From assembly GCF_004355225.1 (NCBI RefSeq), contig NZ_CP037933.1:3100001-3164000 (forward strand): DNA of 64,000 bases. The letters are read 5' to 3'. Of the stretch, positions 57,199-64,000 are shown piece by piece. The notes beneath the pieces are model-generated. The model was not told where the DNA came from and did not search any database. It was given only the letters and a program-made list of their open reading frames with translations. Position numbers and translations under genes: made by a program. This stretch comes from Flavobacterium nackdongense. GTDB lineage: Bacteria > Bacteroidota > Bacteroidia > Flavobacteriales > Flavobacteriaceae. Position 1 is the first letter of the stretch. Each line of letters starts with the position of its first letter.

Positions 57199-58038
57199 AT
57201 GGAAAATAATTTTAACATGCGTTATGCTTCGAGCCCAGAAGCGGTAAAGCAGTACGATACTGCTCAGTTAAGAGCCGAATTTTTAGTGGATGACCTGATG
57301 CAAACAGGAAAAATCAACTTTACCTATTCACATTATGACCGTTATATTGTAGGATCTGCTGTTCCGGTGACTCCTATTAAGCTTGAAACTTTGGAAACGC
57401 TTAAGATGCCAAACTTTTTGGACCGAAGAGAAATGGGGATTATAAATGTTGGTGCAAGCGGAAGTGTTTCGGTTGAAGGCGTGGAATATGCTTTAGGACA
57501 CAAAGATGCTTTATATATTGGAATGGGGAATAAGGAAGTGATTTTCAAAAGTGATGATGCCAATACTCCAGCGAAATTTTATTTGAATTCAGCGCCCGCT
57601 CATACCAATTATCCGACAAAAAAAGTGAGTTTGGCCGAAGCCAATAAAATTGAAATGGGTTCCGTCGAAACGGCCAATCATAGAACTATCAATCAAATGA
57701 TTATTGGAAGTGTGGTTACTACTTGTCAACTTCAAATGGGAATGACGGAATTGAAAACAGGAAGTGTATGGAACACGATGCCAGCTCACGTTCACGATCG
57801 CAGAATGGAAGTGTACTACTATTTAGATATTCCCGAAAATCAAGCCGTTTGCCACTTTATGGGTCAGCCACAAGAAACTCGTCACATTTGGATGAACAAT
57901 CATCAGGCGGTCATTTCACCACCTTGGTCGATTCATTCAGGAGCTGGAACTTCCAATTATACCTTTATTTGGGGCATGGCAGGCGAGAATTTAGATTATG
58001 GCGATATGGATATTGCCAAAATAACAGACTTAAAATAA
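57199..58038 (+). CDS. kduI: 5-keto-4-deoxyuronate isomerase
   Basis: 279 residues. It converts 5-keto-4-deoxyuronate (from pectin, or glycosaminoglycan-type unsaturated uronates) to 3-deoxy-D-glycero-2,5-hexodiulosonate. The zinc ligands are visible: H197 and H199 in MPAHVHDRR, E204, and H246 in WSIHSGAG, matching E. coli KduI with a one-residue shift. First gene of the operon with kduD, 30 nt apart. Confidence 0.95.
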   Translation: MENNFNMRYASSPEAVKQYDTAQLRAEFLVDDLMQTGKINFTYSHYDRYIVGSAVPVTPIKLETLETLKMPNFLDRREMGIINVGASGSVSVEGVEYALGHKDALYIGMGNKEVIFKSDDANTPAKFYLNSAPAHTNYPTKKVSLAEANKIEMGSVETANHRTINQMIIGSVVTTCQLQMGMTELKTGSVWNTMPAHVHDRRMEVYYYLDIPENQAVCHFMGQPQETRHIWMNNHQAVISPPWSIHSGAGTSNYTFIWGMAGENLDYGDMDIAKITDLK

Positions 58039-58068
58039 ATTAATTAACAAACCTAAAAAAATAGAATT

Positions 58069-58863
58069 ATGTCAATAAACTTATTTGATTTAACCGGGAA
58101 AGTGGCTCTTGTTACTGGTGGTGTTCACGGTCTAGGAATGGCTATGGCAAAAGGCTTAGGTCAAGCTGGGGCTAAAATTGTTGTCAATGATCGTTCCTCT
58201 TGGGAAGCGGTAGATAAAGCAGTGTCGGAATACAAATCGGTTGGGATTGAAGCTTACGGCTATATTTTTGATGTAACCGATGAAGCGGCTGTAATTGCTA
58301 GTATAAAACAAATAGAAGCTGAAGTCGGACCTATCGATATTTTGATCAACAATGCTGGAATCATCAAAAGAACCCCTATTATAGAAATGGAAGTAGAAGA
58401 TTTTGCTGCGGTCATTAATGTGGATTTAATAAGTCCTTTTATCGTATCGAAAAATGTGGCAAAAGGAATGATTCAGCGTGGCGGCGGAAAAATCATCAAT
58501 ATTTGTTCGATGATGAGTGAGCTGGGAAGAGATTCTGTGAGTGCTTATGCTGCTGCCAAAGGAGGTTTGAAAATGCTTACCAAAAATATGGCGACCGAAT
58601 GGGCTAAATTTAATATTCAAACCAACGGAATTGGTCCCGGTTATTTTGCAACTAGCCAAACAGCTCCAATTCGAGTAGATGGACATCCGTTTAATGAATT
58701 TATCATCAGCAGAACGCCTGCAGCGCGTTGGGGAGATCCAGAAGACTTGCAAGGAGCTGCTATTTTCTTATCATCAAAAGCGAGTGATTTTGTAAACGGT
58801 CATATTTTGTATGTTGATGGTGGAATTTTAGCTACAATCGGAAAACCTTCGAATGAGGATTAG
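58069..58863 (+). CDS. kduD: 2-deoxy-D-gluconate/hexulosonate 3-dehydrogenase
   Basis: 264 residues, a short-chain dehydrogenase with the cofactor motif GGVHGLG near residue 17, NNAG near 94 and active-site Y160-AAA-K164. It reduces 3-deoxy-hexodiulosonate to KDG, the step after KduI. A terminator follows. Confidence 0.93.
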   Translation: MSINLFDLTGKVALVTGGVHGLGMAMAKGLGQAGAKIVVNDRSSWEAVDKAVSEYKSVGIEAYGYIFDVTDEAAVIASIKQIEAEVGPIDILINNAGIIKRTPIIEMEVEDFAAVINVDLISPFIVSKNVAKGMIQRGGGKIINICSMMSELGRDSVSAYAAAKGGLKMLTKNMATEWAKFNIQTNGIGPGYFATSQTAPIRVDGHPFNEFIISRTPAARWGDPEDLQGAAIFLSSKASDFVNGHILYVDGGILATIGKPSNED

Positions 58864-58996
58864 AAAATAGTAACATTTTTAGTTTTGATGAGTATGATTA
58901 ATGAATTTGGATTATATTTTCTCAATTTCGGTTGTTAATGATTTTTGTAATCTACTTTTAATTAATGGAATAGTATTAAATCAAGGTCTATTTTCT

Positions 58997-59030
58997 AATC
59001 AAGAATTTAGGTCTTGATTTTTTTTTTTTA
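58997..59030 (+). terminator. Terminator of kduI-kduD
   Basis: AATCAAG (58997-59003) pairs with CTTGATT (59013-59019), followed by a long T-run. Confidence 0.7.
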
Positions 59031-59104
59031 GATTTCTAATGAGCTAATCAGCCTCTTTTTTTATAACCAAAGAATAGATATAAATAACTTAATACATAAT
59101 TCAA

Positions 59105-60301
59105 ATGATGAAATTGAATCTTAAACCCACGCTGTTTTTGCTAGGAACTCTTGTTCTCTTTTCTAGTTTTGAAACCAAAAAACAAACTTCCTTAGGAATA
59201 GTTGTCAAGAATGCTCTGGCAATGAATCGAGTGGATGAAGTTGTTTCAATTCAATTGAAACAATTAAAAAAACTTACGGAATCGTACCAAGATTTACTAG
59301 TTAAAGATGAAAAAGGCAAACTCTTAGTTACTCAAATTGTCGATACAAATTTAGATGGCAAAGCAGATGAATTGCTTTTTCAAGCCACTGTTTCGGCCAA
59401 TTCTAGCGTGACTTATACGGTTTTTGTAGACCAAGATGCTCAGAATAAGAAACCAGTAAGTTCCTATTCGACTTTTGCACGATTTGTTCCCGAAAGAACA
59501 GATGATTTTACATGGGAGAATGATATTGTCGCTTTTCGAACCTATGGCCCTGAAGCACAGCGATTGATTGAAGCGGGAGAAAAAGGGGGAACACTTTCGA
59601 GTGGAATCGATATATGGTTAAAAAAAGTGAAGTATTCGATTATCGATAAATGGTATTCCAATAATCTGAAGACGCCAGGCTATTATCACATTGACCACGG
59701 CGAAGGTTATGATCCGTATCACGTGGGAAAAAGTAGAGGGGCAGGAGGAACTGGAATTTGGCTAAAAGATTCTTTACATGTTTCTAAAAATTTTGTCAAA
59801 TACAGAGTAATTGCAACAGGTCCTTTAAGAGCAATTTTCGAATTGGATTATGATTCTTGGAGTCAGTTTGGGGTGAAGGAAACCAAAAGAATTTCACTAG
59901 ATTTAGGTGCTAATTTTACAAAATTTGAAAATAAAATTGCTGCCAATAGTAAAATCCCAAATTACACAGTGGGAATCACCTTGCATACTGAAAAAGGCTC
60001 AGTAAAGTTGAATGCTCCCAAAGGGATCTTCCGCTATTGGGAGCCTATTGATGATGCTTTCGTAGGCGAGGGGATAATTATGGCGCCGAAACAGATTGTA
60101 GAAGCCGTCAATCATCATTCTTCTCATCCTGATCAGAGTCAGATATTGGTAATTACCGAGCCAAAAAATGATGTATTGGTTTACTATGTAGGTTCAACTT
60201 GGACTAAAGCGGGTCTAATTCAATCTAAGGAAGAATGGGATGCAAAATTAGAAAAGCAGGAGCAGATTATCAATAATCCACTACTAATTAAAGTGATGTA
60301 G
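59105..60301 (+). CDS. Exported DUF4861-family protein
   Basis: 398 residues with a leader (LNLKPTLFLLGTLVLFSS) and features of DUF4861 (for example AFRTYGPEAQRL, YYHIDHGEGYDPYHVGKSRGAGGTGIW). Members occur with pectin, uronate or alginate loci of Bacteroidota. They adopt a beta-sandwich-like fold; enzymatic role unclear. ATG codons at 59105 and 59108 are both usable. Confidence 0.78.
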   Translation: MMKLNLKPTLFLLGTLVLFSSFETKKQTSLGIVVKNALAMNRVDEVVSIQLKQLKKLTESYQDLLVKDEKGKLLVTQIVDTNLDGKADELLFQATVSANSSVTYTVFVDQDAQNKKPVSSYSTFARFVPERTDDFTWENDIVAFRTYGPEAQRLIEAGEKGGTLSSGIDIWLKKVKYSIIDKWYSNNLKTPGYYHIDHGEGYDPYHVGKSRGAGGTGIWLKDSLHVSKNFVKYRVIATGPLRAIFELDYDSWSQFGVKETKRISLDLGANFTKFENKIAANSKIPNYTVGITLHTEKGSVKLNAPKGIFRYWEPIDDAFVGEGIIMAPKQIVEAVNHHSSHPDQSQILVITEPKNDVLVYYVGSTWTKAGLIQSKEEWDAKLEKQEQIINNPLLIKVM

Positions 60302-60399
60302 ATTTTTATTCAAAAAAAATACGAGTTTCGCTATTGAGTTAAATGCTATTTAAATTAAAAAACAATACGGAAACCTCCGTTGATTTTTCAGTCCTACAT

Positions 60400-60437
60400 G
60401 CCCCAAAAACCATATTGATGGAGTTTGGGGCTTTTTT
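60400..60437 (+). terminator. Terminator after the DUF4861 gene
   Basis: GCCCCAAA (60400-60407) pairs perfectly with TTTGGGGC (60424-60431), followed by a T-run. The rest of 60302-60613 holds no gene; a short dyad GCTAA-T-TTAGC (60576-60586) precedes the regulator. Confidence 0.75.
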
Positions 60438-60613
60438 ATGGAAATTTTTTACATCTAGAATTGGTTGGATTTAGTATGAGAAGCCTTTGCTACTAGGATT
60501 TGTAACTACAGATCAAAAGCAGAGAAAAATATATTTTATTTTTTTTCTTAAACATTTTCTAATTTAAAAATAATTGCTAATTTAGCCTACCGGAACAGAA
60601 CAGTACAGAAGTT

Positions 60614-61615
60614 ATGAATGAAACCAATTTTGCTTTTAATATGAATCACGAAAGTGATATTCCAAAGTATCAGCAATTGGTCGATTCTATTCAGCATGCG
60701 ATTGCTAAAAACCTTTTGAGTAAGGGAGATTTGCTACCCTCTGTAAATAGTATTTGTAAAGAGCACAAACTTTCTAGAGACACTGTTTTCAAAGCTTATT
60801 CGATTTTGAAAGAACAAAGAATGATCGATTCAGTACCGAATAAAGGCTATTATGTGGCGGGCGAAACCCGGAAAGTGCTTCTGGTTTTGGATACTTTCAA
60901 GGCCTACAAAGAGGTTTTGTATCATTCCTTTATCAATAATCTGCCTGAAAACATCATTACCGATGTGCAATTTCATCATTATAACATTGACAATTTCAAA
61001 ACCATAATCAATAATAGTATCGGAAAGTACTATAAATATGTGGTTATGAATTTCGATCATAAAGAAGTGGCTGCTGCCACGGTCAATATCGCTGACGAAA
61101 AACTCCTGCTGATTGATTGGAATATTCACAGCAAACCGAAGAATAATTATGTGTATCAAGATTTTGGAAATGCCTTTTATGAAGCGTTAAAAGAGGCTGA
61201 TAATTTGCTCCGAAAGTATGAAGAAATAGATTTTATTTATCCAAGTTTTACCAATCATCCCGTTGAATCAGTGCTGTTTTTTGAAAAATTTTGTAAAGAT
61301 TTTGACTTTCAATATAAAATCATCAAAAATCATAAAAATTTCGAAGTCAAGAAAAATAAGGCCTACATCAGTGTAAGCGACAGGATGTTGGGCGTTTTTC
61401 TAGAACAATGCAGAGAAAAAGATTTGGAGCCCGGAAAAGACGTTGGGATTTTATCCTATAACGAAACGCCGATGAAGAAATTTATCTACAAAGGAATTTC
61501 GGTCGTTTCAACCGATTTTGAAGCATTAGGAACGAAAGCCGCAGAATTTATTACAAAAGACGAACCGATGCAGCATTATGTGTCGACAAAATTAATACTA
61601 AGAGAATCATTGTAA
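60614..61615 (+). CDS. GntR-type regulator with sugar-binding sensor domain
   Basis: 333 residues. An N-terminal winged HTH (IPKYQQLVDSIQHAIAKNLLSKGDLLPSV, LSRDTVFKAYSILKEQRMID) is joined to a periplasmic-binding-protein-like sensor (about 90-333, including DVGILSYNETPMKKFI). This fusion is typical of Bacteroidota sugar regulators. Next to GH30 and xylulokinase, it may respond to xylose or a related sugar. An alternative start is ATG 60641. Confidence 0.82.
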   Translation: MNETNFAFNMNHESDIPKYQQLVDSIQHAIAKNLLSKGDLLPSVNSICKEHKLSRDTVFKAYSILKEQRMIDSVPNKGYYVAGETRKVLLVLDTFKAYKEVLYHSFINNLPENIITDVQFHHYNIDNFKTIINNSIGKYYKYVVMNFDHKEVAAATVNIADEKLLLIDWNIHSKPKNNYVYQDFGNAFYEALKEADNLLRKYEEIDFIYPSFTNHPVESVLFFEKFCKDFDFQYKIIKNHKNFEVKKNKAYISVSDRMLGVFLEQCREKDLEPGKDVGILSYNETPMKKFIYKGISVVSTDFEALGTKAAEFITKDEPMQHYVSTKLILRESL

Positions 61616-61679
61616 ATTATTTTATAACATGCAACTCAGGTTAGTGAATCATAACAGGAGTTTTTAAATAATCTGAAAA

Positions 61680-63095
61680 GTGAAAAACAAAAAAATAATA
61701 GTAAATCTAATAGTTATCGTTTTAACTACCGTAAATGGATTTTCTCAAAACGTGAATTGGATTTCCAGCACCGAAAAGCAACCGTGGAAAACCAAAGAAG
61801 CCATTAAACTAAATGACTTTTATGCATCAACGCCAGTAGATATTGAAATACTAACCGACAAAAAACAACAAACCATCGATGGTTGGGGAGGCTGTTTCAA
61901 CGAATTGGGTTGGCAGGCTTTGAATACTTTGCCGTTTAAAGAACGAGATAAAGTTATCAAGGAATTTTTCGATCCCAACGAAGGACTAAAATACAATTAT
62001 TGTCGCATGCCAATTGGGGCGAATGATTACTCGTTTAATTGGTATTCTCTGAATGAAACTGATGGCGATTTTGCCATGAAAAACTTCAATATCGAAAGGG
62101 ATAAAACTATTTTGATTCCTTACATCAAAGCGGCTTTGAAATACCGACCTGATTTGAAAATTTGGGCCTCGCCTTGGAGTCCGCCAACTTGGATGAAAAC
62201 CAACAAGCATTACGCTAATAAACCGAACACATTCAACGACCTTACCGAAGATAAAGCTGTAAAATCAGTCGATCAATTTATTCAAAAGAAGGAATACTTA
62301 AGTGCTTATGCGCTCTACCTTTCTAAATTCGTACAAGCCTATCAAAAAGAAGGCGTAAATATTTTTGCAGTACATTTTCAGAACGAGCCTTATACTTATA
62401 ATCAATGGCCGAATTGCAGTTGGACAGCTCCCGCAATGCGCGATTTTGTTTCTGGATATTTAGGACCAAAGTTTGCAAAGGATAAAAACCCTGCACAAAT
62501 CTGGTTTAGCACTATCAATAGTAGAGATTTAGACGTTTTCGAAACGGTTTTGTCTAATCCTACTGTTAGAAAATACATTTCTGGTGTTGGTGTACAATAT
62601 GAAGGTCTTGATGTAATTGATAAAATTGCCGCAAAATATCCAGAACTTAACTTGATGCAAACCGAAACGCCTTGTGGCGATGGAAATTTTAGTTGGAATG
62701 ATGCCGAAAGTACCTTTGGAACCATCAAATCGTATTTAGATAAAGGCGTAAAATCATATATGTATTGGAATATGATTTTAGATCAAACAGGCGAAAGCTC
62801 TTGGGGATGGAAACAAAATGCACAAGTGGTCATCAATAAAATGACCAAAAAAGTAACCTACACACCGGAGTTTTATATTTTCAAGCACCTGAGTTATTTT
62901 GTAACACCGGGTTCCACTAAATTAGAAATCAAAGGATTGACTGAAGACTCACTTGCATTTGTTACTCCTGAAGGTAAAACGGTTTTGGTTACGGTGAACT
63001 CCTCTTACAGAACAAAAAATTTAAAAGTAAAAGTGGGGTCAAAGCATTTTGAGGTCAGCTTGCCTGCGAATTCATTCAATACTTTAACCTTATAA
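61680..63095 (+). CDS. GH30-family glycoside hydrolase, secreted
   Basis: 471 residues with a GTG start at 61680 and a signal peptide (IIVNLIVIVLTTVNGFSQ). The barrel has the acid/base segment FAVHFQNEPYTYNQ and the nucleophile segment LMQTETPCGDG; a beta domain follows. GH30 members act on glucosylceramide, beta-1,6-glucan or xylan; the neighbouring xylulokinase favours a xylose-releasing role, but this is inference. It lies 65 nt after the GntR-type gene. Confidence 0.88.
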   Translation: MKNKKIIVNLIVIVLTTVNGFSQNVNWISSTEKQPWKTKEAIKLNDFYASTPVDIEILTDKKQQTIDGWGGCFNELGWQALNTLPFKERDKVIKEFFDPNEGLKYNYCRMPIGANDYSFNWYSLNETDGDFAMKNFNIERDKTILIPYIKAALKYRPDLKIWASPWSPPTWMKTNKHYANKPNTFNDLTEDKAVKSVDQFIQKKEYLSAYALYLSKFVQAYQKEGVNIFAVHFQNEPYTYNQWPNCSWTAPAMRDFVSGYLGPKFAKDKNPAQIWFSTINSRDLDVFETVLSNPTVRKYISGVGVQYEGLDVIDKIAAKYPELNLMQTETPCGDGNFSWNDAESTFGTIKSYLDKGVKSYMYWNMILDQTGESSWGWKQNAQVVINKMTKKVTYTPEFYIFKHLSYFVTPGSTKLEIKGLTEDSLAFVTPEGKTVLVTVNSSYRTKNLKVKVGSKHFEVSLPANSFNTLTL

Positions 63096-63122
63096 ATTAA
63101 TATTCAATTCTCAAAAAAATTT

Positions 63123-64000
63123 ATGTATTACATTGGATTTGATATAGGTAGCTCCTCAGTGAAAGTGGCTATCGTAGAAATAGCAACCGGAAAAAGTATT
63201 GGCGTAGCCCAAGAACCCGAGACTGAAATGAGTATGCTCGCCCTAAAAAATGGTTGGGCAGAACAGAAACCAGAAGACTGGTGGCTACATGCGTGCAATG
63301 CTGTGGCCAAATTGAAGAAGAAATACAACATTTCCAGAACACAAATCAAAGGCATAGGAATTTCGTATCAAATGCACGGATTGGTTTTGGTTGATGCAGC
63401 AGGTCAGCCGTTGCGGAAATCGATAATTTGGTGCGACAGTAGAGCTGTAGGAATCGGAAATGAGGCTTTTTCAACTATTGGAGAAAAAAAATGCAATGAA
63501 CACTTGCTGAATTCTCCGGGAAATTTTACTGCTTCAAAATTGAAATGGGTCAAAGAAAACGAGCCGGAAATTTATAATAAAATATATAAATTTATGTTGC
63601 CTGGTGATTATATCGCTTATAGATTATCTAATGTAATCAATACCACCATCTCAGGATTATCTGAAGGAATTATGTGGGATTTCAAAACGGACAACTTCGC
63701 CAATTTCTTGTTCGAACATTATGGCATTTCAACTGAATTGGTTCCCGATATTGTGGATACGTTTGGTGTTCAATCTAAAGTAGATGCAAAAGGAGCCGAA
63801 GAAAGTGGTCTTGCCGAGGGAACGCCAATATTTTACAGAGCAGGTGATCAACCCAACAATGCCCTTTCGTTGAATGTTTTCAATCCGGGCGAAGTGGCTG
63901 CAACAGGCGGAACATCGGGTGTGGTTTATGCCATGACCAATAGTTTGTCCGTTAAAGAAAGTTCAAGAGTCAATAATTTTGCTCACGTTAATTATAAAAA
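63123..64000 (+). CDS. xylB: Xylulokinase (FGGY family), 3' end beyond the window
   Basis: Begins MYYIGFDIGSSSVKVAIVEIA and is open to the end of the window (at least 292 residues). The phosphate-binding motif DIGSSSVK, the substrate-region WCDSRA and AGDQPNNALS are typical of xylulokinases. It would phosphorylate D-xylulose to xylulose-5-P, and sits 27 nt after the GH30 gene. It is the last gene visible here, following the GntR-type regulator and the GH30 gene in the same direction. Confidence 0.85.
   Translation, partial: MYYIGFDIGSSSVKVAIVEIATGKSIGVAQEPETEMSMLALKNGWAEQKPEDWWLHACNAVAKLKKKYNISRTQIKGIGISYQMHGLVLVDAAGQPLRKSIIWCDSRAVGIGNEAFSTIGEKKCNEHLLNSPGNFTASKLKWVKENEPEIYNKIYKFMLPGDYIAYRLSNVINTTISGLSEGIMWDFKTDNFANFLFEHYGISTELVPDIVDTFGVQSKVDAKGAEESGLAEGTPIFYRAGDQPNNALSLNVFNPGEVAATGGTSGVVYAMTNSLSVKESSRVNNFAHVNYK

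Noticed and set aside
1..64000. CRISPR arrays, rRNA genes and complete insertion sequences
   Set aside because: No regularly spaced repeats with unique spacers, no rRNA sequence and no transposase with terminal inverted repeats were seen.

Overview
The window looks like a Flavobacterium-type (Bacteroidota) chromosome. It is A/T-rich, and many genes are preceded by the Bacteroidota -7 box TAnnTTTG rather than a Shine-Dalgarno site. It carries a SusC/SusD pair, the gliding/type IX secretion genes gldK-gldL-gldM-gldN and two carbohydrate-use loci. Most annotations rest on motifs read by eye; no database search was possible.

Host backbone, left part (1-27,169). A leftward locus for GlcNAc-containing glycans comes first: GH20 hexosaminidase, a NagB-like deaminase fused to a PIG-L deacetylase, SusD, then SusC. 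It is followed by a rightward LytS/LytR-type two-component pair, topA, an arginase-fold protein lacking its metal ligands, gldKLMN, and an FAD oxidoreductase. Next come a VapC-like PIN toxin with a small antitoxin, a DUF983 protein, an ABC-F ATPase, an acyltransferase-like protein, a DUF1761 membrane protein, a secreted leucine-rich repeat protein, and an initiator tRNA-Met.

Integrated element (27,144-55,979, about 28.8 kb). A 29-bp direct repeat of the 3' end of the tRNA-fMet marks both ends. Inside, from left to right: tyrosine integrase; WYL-like and XRE-like regulators with candidate operators; a tight operon of small exported or membrane-anchored proteins of unknown function; and a DnaB-C-like ATPase immediately followed by a retron (ncRNA plus reverse transcriptase). 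Then come replication-type genes (RecA-like ATPase, DUF3871-like, VapE-like and RepA-like ATPases) with a palindrome-rich gap that may be an origin, and a GIY-YIG homing-type nuclease. The right end is a leftward defence block: type III restriction-modification (res, mod), a SIR2-STAND protein resembling Avs5, and an ApeA-like HEPN protein. No relaxase, conjugation or capsid gene is visible, so the element resembles a satellite-like or mobilised defence island rather than a conjugative element or complete prophage.

Host backbone, right part (55,984-64,000). A LacI-type repressor is divergent from kduI-kduD and a DUF4861 protein (uronate use). A GntR-type regulator with a periplasmic-binding-protein-like sensor then precedes a GH30 glycosidase and a xylulokinase that runs off the window. 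A palindrome overlapping the -33 box of the kduI promoter is a good candidate LacI operator.

The signals most worth follow-up are the retron whose ncRNA starts 8 nt after a DnaB-C-like ATPase ending in an SSB-like acidic tip, the unknown envelope operon, the SIR2 domain with Asn in place of the catalytic His, and a 37-bp motif shared by the upstream regions of the RepA-like gene and the defence operon.
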